A stretch of 19,936 nucleotides of DNA, from positions 1 through 19,936 of the forward strand of contig DATJJW010000302.1 in NCBI GenBank assembly GCA_035491935.1, read 5' to 3'. Position 1 is the stretch's first letter, and each line of letters begins with the position of its first letter. The notes beneath the pieces are model-generated. The model had not been told where the DNA came from. It saw only the letters and a program-made list of their open reading frames with translations, and did no database searches. Positions 1-9,568 of the stretch are shown here, piece after piece. The position numbers and the translations under genes were made by a program. Source of the DNA: DATJJW01 sp035491935 (lineage in GTDB: Bacteria > Pseudomonadota > Alphaproteobacteria > ATCC43930 > CGMCC-115725).

Positions 1-2018
1 CGCTCGACGGAGGCCACGAAGCTGCGGTCGATCTTCACGATATCGACCGGCATGCGCGAGAGATATCCCAGCGAGGAATAGCCCGTGCCGAAATCGTCGA
101 GCGCCACCTTGCCGCCCATCTCGCGGAACCAGCCCAGCACCTTGGCTGCCGGGCTGTCCGGTTCGACGAAGACCTCCTCCGTCACCTCCAGCGTCACCAG
201 CTTGGGGTCGGCCTGCAATGCCTTGAACAGCGTCTCGACCTCGCTGCGGAAGGTCGGGTAGAGCAGCTGGGTCGGGCTGACATTGACGTTGATGGTGAGC
301 GCATGGCCACGGGCGAGCTGCCCCGCCTGCCAGGAAAGCGCCGCATGCAGCACCCACAGCCCCAATTCGATGATCAGGCCGCTCTGCTCGGCGGCGCGGA
401 CGATCTGCGGCGTCGAGGCATGGATCAGGTCCGGCGGCGCGCGCAGCAGGGCTTCGGCACCCAATGGCCGGCGCTCGATGTCGAGCAGCGGCTGGAAGTG
501 CAGCGACAGCGCGTTGTGCCGCAGCGTCTCCTGCAGCTTGCCGGCCAGCTCCAGCCGGTCGCGCATGCCGTTCATCATCTGCGGCGCGAACAGCACCTGA
601 TCGTGCCGGGTGTCTTCCGCCTCGAACAGCGCCACGCTGGCATCGCTCAGCAGGCCCATCGCCGTGGCGTCGTCCTGGGCACGCACGACGCCGACCCGGA
701 TCTGCAGTGCCGCCTCGATCGGCGTGCCTTCGACGGGAGCGGATTTCGCCAGTGTCTGGCGCAGGTTCTGGATCGCCGCCCAGGGATCTTCCGCGCCGTC
801 CAGGACGATGATGAATTCGCGCCGCCGCCGGCCGACGAAACGCGCCGTAGGCAGTGCATAGCGCAGCGTCGCGCCGAAGGCACGCAGCACCGCGTCGCCG
901 ACCTCGAGGCCATAGGCGGCAGCGATGACGCGGAAACCCATCAACTCGACCAGGATCGTCCAGTCGCGCCGTCCGGTCGCCAGGTCGTGGCTGACCATCT
1001 CCGTGTAGCGTGCCTCGGTCGGCAGGCCGGTCACGCTGTCGACATAGGCCAGGGTCTCGGCCCGCTCGACCAGATCGGCATTCTCGAAGGCCAGCGCCAC
1101 GTTGTGGCCGAAGACGCGCAGGAGCTGGAGGTTGGTCGGATCGACGCTGCGATGGTCGGCCGCGGCATAGATGCAGACGTCCCGGCCGGACGGCGTCATG
1201 GTATGCAGCACGATGGCGTCCGGCTCGACAATGGTCTGCCGTTCCACCATCGCCCGCTTGACCAGCACGCCGATGCGGCTGATCGGCAGCTCGCTGACCG
1301 GCCGTTCGACGAAGCCGGTGAGGCTGCCGGCGGCGGCCAGCACCATCATCTCCGCATTTTCGCCTTCGCCCTCGGCCACGCAGACCACGCCCTCGGTCGC
1401 GACCCGCAGCAATGACGCCAGCTGGCGCAGCACGCCTTCAGCCAGTTGGCGGATCGCGCGGCGGCCGAACATCTCGCCCAGCCCCTCGATCAGCACCTGC
1501 AGCCCGTCGCGATGGCGCTCCAGCATGTCGATCTGCTCATAGGCCCTGAGCGCCGAGATGAGCGAAGTCGTCAGGCGGCGGAAATTCAGCTCCGCCTTCT
1601 CATGGTAATCGTTGATGTCGTAGCGCCGCACGACCTCCGCCTCGGGGGCGTAGCCCGGCTGGCCGGTGCGCAGGATCAGCCGCGTGCGGGTATTGTTGAT
1701 CTCGTTGCGGATGCGGTCGACGAGATGGAGACCGGCCATCTCGCTTTCCATGACCACATCGATGAAGGCCACGGCGATGTCGTTGCGCGCGTTGAAATGT
1801 TCCAGCGCTTCCTCGGCGCTATAGGCGTGGTACAGCTTGAGCGGGCGGCCCTGATGGGTGAAGGCGGAGAGGGCGAAGCGGGTCGCGGTATGCACCATCT
1901 CGTCATCGTCGATGACCAGGATGTGCCAGGCGTCGTCCGTCTGCTCGACCTCATCGTCGATAAGATCGTCGTCATGCATGGTCGTGTTTGTTTCTGCTGC
2001 GGCCATGGTCGCTGACAT
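1..2018 (-). CDS. REC-DUF3369-degenerate GGDEF-EAL response regulator (3' end cut by window)
   Basis: This is a cytoplasmic two-component output protein that probably degrades or senses c-di-GMP; 672 residues are visible and the C-terminus lies beyond position 1. A REC domain (about residues 31-155) has the acidic pocket DDD at 37-39, phosphoacceptor D87 (FIDVVM), T118 and K141. A central part (about 160-315) resembles DUF3369, a GAF-like segment known from such regulators. A GGDEF-type fold follows (about 325-430), but its signature reads RRREF at 398-402, so cyclase activity is unlikely. The EAL domain keeps EALLR at 522-526, NVSP, EVTEE, DDFGTGYSSL and VKIDRSF, the usual metal and substrate residues, so phosphodiesterase activity is plausible. 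I chose the ATG at 2018 because AGGAAA lies 6-7 bases upstream; an in-frame ATG at 2006 is the alternative. No partner histidine kinase is visible. Domain calls rest on motif recognition. Confidence 0.9.
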   Translation of the reverse strand, partial: MSATMAAAETNTTMHDDDLIDDEVEQTDDAWHILVIDDDEMVHTATRFALSAFTHQGRPLKLYHAYSAEEALEHFNARNDIAVAFIDVVMESEMAGLHLVDRIRNEINNTRTRLILRTGQPGYAPEAEVVRRYDINDYHEKAELNFRRLTTSLISALRAYEQIDMLERHRDGLQVLIEGLGEMFGRRAIRQLAEGVLRQLASLLRVATEGVVCVAEGEGENAEMMVLAAAGSLTGFVERPVSELPISRIGVLVKRAMVERQTIVEPDAIVLHTMTPSGRDVCIYAAADHRSVDPTNLQLLRVFGHNVALAFENADLVERAETLAYVDSVTGLPTEARYTEMVSHDLATGRRDWTILVELMGFRVIAAAYGLEVGDAVLRAFGATLRYALPTARFVGRRRREFIIVLDGAEDPWAAIQNLRQTLAKSAPVEGTPIEAALQIRVGVVRAQDDATAMGLLSDASVALFEAEDTRHDQVLFAPQMMNGMRDRLELAGKLQETLRHNALSLHFQPLLDIERRPLGAEALLRAPPDLIHASTPQIVRAAEQSGLIIELGLWVLHAALSWQAGQLARGHALTINVNVSPTQLLYPTFRSEVETLFKALQADPKLVTLEVTEEVFVEPDSPAAKVLGWFREMGGKVALDDFGTGYSSLGYLSRMPVDIVKIDRSFVASVE

Positions 2019-2214
2019 CAAGTCTTTCCTGCCGTGAATTTGCGGGAAAGGGATGAGCAAACCTTTAAGACCGCAGGTACGTTGCACTGCAAAATAAACC
2101 GGATTTCATGACAGATTGAAGACAAGCGGCGCGGGGCTGGCGCTTCCGCATCCGGCGGCGGGCATGCTAGAGGGGGGTAGGCGATCGGTTTCGCCCCAGT
2201 TCGAGGAAACACGC
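2019..2214. promoter_or_regulatory. Divergent intergenic region between the response regulator and cbiX
   Basis: This 196-bp gap should hold the divergent promoters of the response regulator (-) and cbiX (+). A near-palindrome TTGCACTGCAA at 2082-2092 sits in its most A/T-rich part. Its left half could serve as a -35 element (TTGCAC) toward cbiX, but the matching -10 is poor. I could not find a cobalamin riboswitch B12-box here. No convincing small gene is present. Confidence 0.35.
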
Positions 2215-3198
2215 ATGGCTGCCGATATCACCGCTGACACGTCCCGTGCCGTCGCTATGGGCCGCACCGGCATCATGGTCTGCGGTCATGGCAGCCGGGA
2301 CGAGGCGGCGATGGCGGAATTCCAGCTGGTGGCGGCCGGCATCCGCGCGCGCCTGCCGGATTTTCCGATCGAGACCGGCTATCTCGAATTCGCTCGCCCG
2401 ACCATCCGAGAAGGCTTGGAGGCGTTGAGGGCTCAAGGGGTCGACCACATCCTGGCGGTCCCGGGCATGCTCATGGCCGCATCCCATGTCAAGAACGACC
2501 TGCCTTGGGAGTTGAATACCTTTGCCGCGGCGCATGATGGCCTCGACATCCGCTTCGGCCGCGATCTCGGGCTCGATCCCCGGCTGCTGGCGGCGGCCTC
2601 CGAGCGCATCGCCGAGGCGGCGGGCGAGGGACCGCGTGACGAGACGCTGCTGGTCGTGGTCGGTCGCGGCACCAATGACAGCGACGCCAATTCGAATATC
2701 TCGAAGGTGGCGCGCATGCTCTGGGAAGGCATGGGCTTCGGCTGGGCGGAAGTGGCCTATTCCGGCGTGGCGCATCCCCGTGTCGACGCCTGTCTGGAAC
2801 GCGCGATGAAAATGGGATACCGCCGGATCGTCGTCTTCCCCTACTTCCTGTTCACCGGCGTGCTGGTCAAGCGCATCTACGACCAGACGGATGCGGTGGC
2901 GGCGGCGCATCCGGGCGTCGCCTTCATCAAGGCGCCCTATCTTCGGGATCACCCGCTGGTCATGGACGCCTTTGCCGACCGTGCCGCCGAGATGCTGGGC
3001 GAGACGCCGCCGCCCAATTGCCGACTGTGCAAGTACCGTACGCAGATCGTCGGCTATGAAGACGATCTAGGTGCCGCGCAACGTGGTCATCACCATCACG
3101 TCGCCGGCATCGGCACGGGCACGCACGATCATGGGCATCACGATGCAGATCATCACCATGCCGGCCACCACCATCACCATCACGGCCACGACCAATAA
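2215..3198 (+). CDS. cbiX: CbiX/SirB-type sirohydrochlorin (cobalto)chelatase with histidine-rich tail
   Basis: This is a class II tetrapyrrole chelatase of 327 aa. The family inserts Co2+ (CbiX) or Fe2+ (SirB) into sirohydrochlorin on the way to cobalamin or siroheme. Two chelatase-like halves are visible. The N-terminal half has GHGSRDE with H25 and ASHVKNDLP with H91, the positions of the two metal-binding histidines. The C-terminal half has VGRGTNDSD, SGVAHPRVD and FPYFLFTGVL. After it comes a CxxC pair (C269, C272), comparable to the Fe-S motif reported for Bacillus megaterium CbiX, and then a tail (292-327) in which 18 of 36 residues are His. I chose the ATG at 2215 because GAGGAA lies 6 bases upstream; a TTG at 2116 would add 33 unconserved-looking residues. 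It sits next to nikR and a Ni/Co permease. The metal cannot be decided from sequence: Co is the family expectation, while Ni is suggested by context and tail. Confidence 0.9.
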   Translation: MAADITADTSRAVAMGRTGIMVCGHGSRDEAAMAEFQLVAAGIRARLPDFPIETGYLEFARPTIREGLEALRAQGVDHILAVPGMLMAASHVKNDLPWELNTFAAAHDGLDIRFGRDLGLDPRLLAAASERIAEAAGEGPRDETLLVVVGRGTNDSDANSNISKVARMLWEGMGFGWAEVAYSGVAHPRVDACLERAMKMGYRRIVVFPYFLFTGVLVKRIYDQTDAVAAAHPGVAFIKAPYLRDHPLVMDAFADRAAEMLGETPPPNCRLCKYRTQIVGYEDDLGAAQRGHHHHVAGIGTGTHDHGHHDADHHHAGHHHHHHGHDQ

Positions 3199-3200
3199 AA

Positions 3201-3229
3201 GGGTGGCGTCAGCGGTTTGACGCCATCCC
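3201..3229 (-). terminator. Rho-independent terminator of nikR, possibly bidirectional
   Basis: TGGCGTCA and TGACGCCA form an 8-bp stem around a 6-base loop, and three further G-C pairs extend it past a single bulged base. Read on the minus strand, the hairpin is followed directly by CCCTTTTATT, a short U-run suited to ending nikR. On the plus strand it lies two bases after the cbiX stop but has no T-run, so it is a weaker terminator in that direction. Confidence 0.7.
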
Positions 3230-3290
3230 ATTGCTCCGTTCTCTCAGGCCTTGCGTGCAGCGGATGAGTCGGGGCCGGCCCCATCGCAGG

Positions 3291-3800
3291 TCAGCCGGTG
3301 TGGCGCACATGGATGTGGTCGTGGCGCCGGCTGCCGCCGCTATGCTGGTGCTCCTGTGTTTCGACCGCGACAGGCACGGTGACGAGGCGGCCATGACGCA
3401 CGCCGCGCTCGGCGATGAGGTGGTCGGCGATGTGGCGCACCTCGTTCATGCGGCCGCGCAGTACCGCCACCTCCATGCAGCTATCGTGATCCAGGTGGAC
3501 ATGCATGGTGGCGAGCGTCAGATCGTGGTGGTCGTGGAAGGACTGGGTCAGCCGCTTCGACAGTTCGCGCGCGTTGTGATCGTAGACATAGACGAGGGCT
3601 GCGACGCTGGTCTGTTCGGCGGCCGGTTCCGGCGGGTCCAGCGGATCGCGGCGTTCGGCAGCGTCCTCGGCCGTCCGGGTGATGCCCGCGCGTGTCATGT
3701 CGCGGATCGCCTCCGAACGGTTTTGGTAGCCGCGCTCCGCCATCAGGCGGTCGATCGCCTCGATCAGCTCGTCGTCGAGGGTGATGGTGATGCGCTGCAT
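3291..3800 (-). CDS. nikR: Nickel-responsive transcriptional regulator NikR
   Basis: NikR is a tetrameric Ni2+-sensing repressor. This one is 169 aa, against 133 in E. coli. The N-terminus MQRITITLDDELIEAID with NRSEAIRD is the ribbon-helix-helix DNA-binding fold; the strand RITIT is nearly identical to E. coli RVTIT, which reads the GTATGA half-site. The C-terminal ACT-like domain keeps all four high-affinity Ni ligands by alignment: H89, H100, H102 and C108 (equivalents of H76, H87, H89 and C95). GVRHG near the end also matches E. coli. Two differences stand out: a Pro/Glu-rich linker about 13 residues longer (roughly 45-65) and a C-terminal extension (150-169) containing six His. The ATG at 3800 has GAGAGG about 8 bases upstream. 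It is divergent from the NiCoT permease, with the operator at 3832-3859 between them, so autoregulation and nickel-dependent repression of uptake are likely. Confidence 0.96.
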   Translation of the reverse strand: MQRITITLDDELIEAIDRLMAERGYQNRSEAIRDMTRAGITRTAEDAAERRDPLDPPEPAAEQTSVAALVYVYDHNARELSKRLTQSFHDHHDLTLATMHVHLDHDSCMEVAVLRGRMNEVRHIADHLIAERGVRHGRLVTVPVAVETQEHQHSGGSRRHDHIHVRHTG

Positions 3801-3831
3801 GCCGAATCCTCTCCCCTGGTCCTCTCCGTGA

Positions 3832-3859
3832 GTATGAGCTTTTTATATGGACATCATAC
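3832..3859. promoter_or_regulatory. NikR operator, exact GTATGA-N16-TCATAC
   Basis: GTATGA at 3832-3837 and TCATAC at 3854-3859 are separated by exactly 16 bases. This is the half-site sequence and spacing known for the E. coli NikR operator upstream of nikABCDE. It lies 31 bp upstream of the nikR start (minus) and 53 bp upstream of the preferred start of the NiCoT gene (plus). On the minus strand a TATAAA (3847-3842) falls inside the spacer and could be the -10 of nikR, so bound NikR would block it. That the site controls both genes is inference. Confidence 0.93.
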
Positions 3860-3912
3860 CAGTGGGATCGTATGGTCCCGCACGTTTTCGGGGCCGGTGA
3901 GTGTTATCCTTC

Positions 3913-4983
<1,071 letters not shown>

Positions 4984-5054
4984 CAACCCTGCTCGTTTAC
5001 AAGCTTCCGCCTCTCGCCTAGTCTCGCAGCCGAACAGCGGCAGCGGAGGGCGCA

Positions 5055-5639
5055 TTGACATCGACCGAGGGCGTGGAAGGGGGCTCAATCCCGCCGGACG
5101 CGGACTGGTCGAGGCTGATGATGCGCGCCCAGGATGGCGATGGCCGCGCCTATGGCAGCCTCATGCATGCGATCTCGCCCTATCTGCGCCATCTCGCGCG
5201 TCGCACCGGGCTTATGCCCGGCGATGTCGAGGATGCGGTGCAGGATGTGCTGCTGACCATCCACACCGTCCGTCACACCTATGATCCGGCGCGACCCTTC
5301 GCTCCCTGGCTGGTGGCGATCGCGCGTAACCGTTTCATCGATCGGCTGCGTCGCCTCTCACGTCTGGCCAGGCGCGAGACAGGTTTGAGCGAGGCGCATG
5401 AAACCGTGGCGGCGGCTGAGACGAACCATGTCGAAAGGGACAGTGAGGCCCGCCGCCTGCACGCGGCGATTCAGGAACTGCCCCCGGCGCAACGCCAGGC
5501 GATCGAGATGACCCGTTTGCAGGAATTGTCATTGAAGGAGGCATCGGCCAAGAGCGGCCAGTCGGAGACGGCGATCAAGGTCTCGGTGCACCGCGCGGTC
5601 AAGCGCCTGCGCCGGATTTTGGGCGGAGATGCCTCATGA
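5055..5639 (+). CDS. ECF-type RNA polymerase sigma factor
   Basis: This is an extracytoplasmic-function sigma-70 factor, 194 aa, with only regions 2 and 4. Region 2 is seen from about residue 25: DVEDAVQDVLLTIH (57-70, core binding) and PWLVAIARNRFIDRLRR (84-100, -10 recognition). Region 4 is at about 135-190: LPPAQRQAIEM, then a helix-turn-helix around LSLKEASAKSGQSETAIKV (-35 recognition). I chose the TTG start at 5055 because GGAGGG lies four bases upstream; the first in-frame ATG is residue 22, inside the start of region 2, with no better site. The stop overlaps the start of the next gene, a DUF1109/NrsF-type membrane protein, so the two form a sigma/anti-sigma operon. The inducing signal is unknown. 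I could not pick out an ECF-type autoregulatory promoter in the 71 bp upstream. Confidence 0.93.
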   Translation: MTSTEGVEGGSIPPDADWSRLMMRAQDGDGRAYGSLMHAISPYLRHLARRTGLMPGDVEDAVQDVLLTIHTVRHTYDPARPFAPWLVAIARNRFIDRLRRLSRLARRETGLSEAHETVAAAETNHVERDSEARRLHAAIQELPPAQRQAIEMTRLQELSLKEASAKSGQSETAIKVSVHRAVKRLRRILGGDAS

Positions 5640-6286
5640 GCGGCACGGATGAGCTGATCCAGCGCCTGTCCGGCGAGCTCCAGCCCGTGAAGCGCCTGGC
5701 GCCCCCCCTCTGGCGCGCGGCCCGCCTGATCATTGGCGCCACGATCCTCATTGCGGTGCTGGTGACGATCCGGGGCCTGCGCGAGGATTTCGCCAAGATG
5801 AGCGCCGATCCCGCCTATTGGGTGCAACTCTCCAGCGCCTGGGTCATGGGGGCGACCGCGACGCTGGCCGCGCTCAATATCAGCCTGCCCGATCGGTCGC
5901 GTTTCTGGATGCTGCTGCCGCTGCCGGTCGCCTGCCTGTGGGCCACCGGCTTTGTCTATGGCTGTCTCGGCGATTGGGTAGATGTCCCCTTCGGCGCGCC
6001 GATTATGCATGACAGTGCCAGCTGCCTGCTCACCATCACGCTGACCGGCGTGCCGCTGGCGCTGGCACTCTGGATGATGCTGCGCCGTGCCAAGCCGCTC
6101 GATGCCAAGGGTACGGCCTGGATGGGCGGCATCGCCATCGCCGGATTTGCCGATACGGCGCATCTCCTGATCAACATGGTGGAGGCGTCGCTGCTGATCC
6201 TGATCATCAACATGACCCCGGCGACGATCATCGTGCTGCTCCTGGGCATGGTCGGCCGGCGTCGACTCGGGGCTGTTGGCGGTTGA
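5636..6286 (+). CDS. DUF1109/NrsF-family membrane anti-sigma factor
   Basis: This is an inner-membrane protein of 216 aa with about six hydrophobic segments after a charged N-terminal stretch of roughly 30 residues that would face the cytoplasm. The pattern of a short N-terminus, membrane segments, DSASCLLT at 124-131, then a LPLALALW-like segment and RRAKPLD matches the DUF1109/NrsF family, whose members hold their ECF sigma factor at the membrane. Its ATG overlaps the sigma-factor stop (ATGA), so the two are translationally coupled, as expected for a cognate pair. Caulobacter NrsF has two conserved periplasmic cysteines tied to its response to metal stress. Here C128 fits the first, but the second region reads HLLINMVEAS with no Cys. 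If the alignment is right, sensing must differ. The family call rests on context and pattern. Confidence 0.82.
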   Translation: MSGTDELIQRLSGELQPVKRLAPPLWRAARLIIGATILIAVLVTIRGLREDFAKMSADPAYWVQLSSAWVMGATATLAALNISLPDRSRFWMLLPLPVACLWATGFVYGCLGDWVDVPFGAPIMHDSASCLLTITLTGVPLALALWMMLRRAKPLDAKGTAWMGGIAIAGFADTAHLLINMVEASLLILIINMTPATIIVLLLGMVGRRRLGAVGG

Positions 6287-6348
6287 GGATTGGCTGGGCT
6301 TCGATTGAGGCGTATTGAAAAAGCGATGGAATTTCCGAGCTTTCAGGT

Positions 6349-8387
<2,039 letters not shown>

Positions 8388-8391
<4 letters not shown>

Positions 8392-9275
8392 GCCGCCTTC
8401 CGTGCCCCCGCGACGCAGCCGACCACGGCTGTCGTTGTCAGGATGACCGGCCAGCCGATCGTCTCGCCCAGCATGAAGGCGGCGAGGATGAAGCCGAAGA
8501 AGGGTTGGAGCAGCTGCAGCTGGCCGACCGCGGCGATGCCGCCCAGGGCCATGCCGCGATACCAGAACAGGAAGCCCACCAGCATCGAGAAGACCGAGAC
8601 ATATCCCATGGCGCCCCATTCGGCCCAGGTGATGGCGTGCGGGTGGGCTGGCCACCAAAGGGCGCTCAACCCCAGGCAGAGCGGCAGGGACAGAATCAGC
8701 ACCCAACAGATCACCTGCCAGCCGCCATAGCGCCGGGCGAGTACGGCGCCTTCGGCATAGCCGAGCCCGCACAGCACCACCGCGCCGATCATTTCGAGGT
8801 CGCCGACCGATCCTTGGCCGGTATTGCCGGTGGCGGCAAAACCCATGACGCAGGCGCAGCCCATCAGCGAAAAGGCCCAGAACAGCGGCTTCGGCCGCTC
8901 GCCGGCGCGCAGCACGCCGAATATTGCCGTTGCCATGGGCAGGAGCGCCATGAACAAGAGCCCGCGCGCCGAGGTCATGTGCTGGAGCGCCAGCGCCATC
9001 AGCAGCGGGAAGGCGACGACCACGCCGAAGGCGGTGATGGTGAGGCCCTTGAGATCGGCGAGGCCGGGACGCGGCGGGTGGATGACCAGGATCAGTACGA
9101 TGGCCAGCAAGCCGGCCACTGCCGCGCGGCCGAAGGTGATGAACATGGCATCGAAGCCCCCCAGCGCCAGCCGCGTCATCGGCAGGGAACCCGAGAAGAT
9201 GATGACGCCGACGAGGCCGTTCACCCAGCCCCGGAGTCGCGTATCGGCAAGTTGGCTATCGAGGGAGTCGGGCAT
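8388..9275 (-). CDS. EamA/DMT-superfamily transporter
   Basis: This is an inner-membrane protein of 295 aa with about ten hydrophobic segments arranged as two similar halves, the drug/metabolite transporter (EamA) layout. Pattern cues are the early segment VGVIIFSGSLPMTRLAL, the half-repeat ending in MTSARGLLFMALLPMATAIFG, and the C-terminal half with GGIAAVGQLQLLQPFFG followed by LGETIGWPVIL, typical of EamA helix 9-10 sequences. DMT members export amino acids, metabolites or drugs; the substrate cannot be told here. The ATG at 9275 lacks a clear Shine-Dalgarno sequence, so the start is somewhat uncertain. The gene is convergent with nadE, their stop codons overlapping in TTAG at 8388-8391, and divergent from pyk. 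Confidence 0.9.
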
Positions 9276-9425
9276 CGGCGGCGATCGTCATCCGGCCCTC
9301 GTCCTCGGGCGTTGCGGGATGCACAGCCTAGGCCGCGGCATTGCCGGGCGGAACCGTCAAAAATGGAGATCGCTCTCCCGCCTGGCGAATGGAAGATGTC
9401 GCCGATCTTGCAGGAAGATGCCACC

Positions 9426-9442
9426 CACGGAATAGCTCCGTG
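9426..9442. promoter_or_regulatory. Small hairpin in the EamA-pyk divergent intergenic region
   Basis: CACGGA-ATAGC-TCCGTG is a perfect 6-bp inverted repeat with a 5-base spacer, followed by ACATTTTG. It lies about 126 bp upstream of the pyk start and 150 bp upstream of the EamA gene start. It could be an operator or a leader hairpin. The rest of this 293-bp gap (9276-9568) must hold both promoters, but I found no confident -35/-10 pair and no convincing small gene. Confidence 0.3.
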
Positions 9443-9568
9443 ACATTTTGGCGATGCAGCACGGAAAGTGCGTGAGGGGTCGTGCATTTCGTGTAGCATG
9501 CGCCTGCCTGACTTCCGGCCCCCATCCCGCGGGGCCCGCATCCCCGTTCTCCCCGAAAGGATCTTCAG

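Noticed and set aside
303..1415. Long plus-strand open frames opposite the response regulator
   Set aside because: They are high-GC antisense shadows with low-complexity Arg/Gln/His composition; the minus-strand frame carries REC, GGDEF-like and EAL motifs.
2116..2214. TTG start adding 33 residues to the CbiX protein
   Set aside because: The added part has no family resemblance, while the ATG at 2215 has a good ribosome site (GAGGAA) at correct spacing.
2019..2214. Cobalamin riboswitch upstream of cbiX
   Set aside because: I looked for a B12-box-like segment and conserved core and found none.
3060..3198. His-codon run at the cbiX 3' end as a simple-sequence artefact or engineered tag
   Set aside because: The His residues use mixed CAT/CAC codons, are broken by Gly, Asp and Ala, and run in frame to a natural stop, as in other His-rich metalloproteins.
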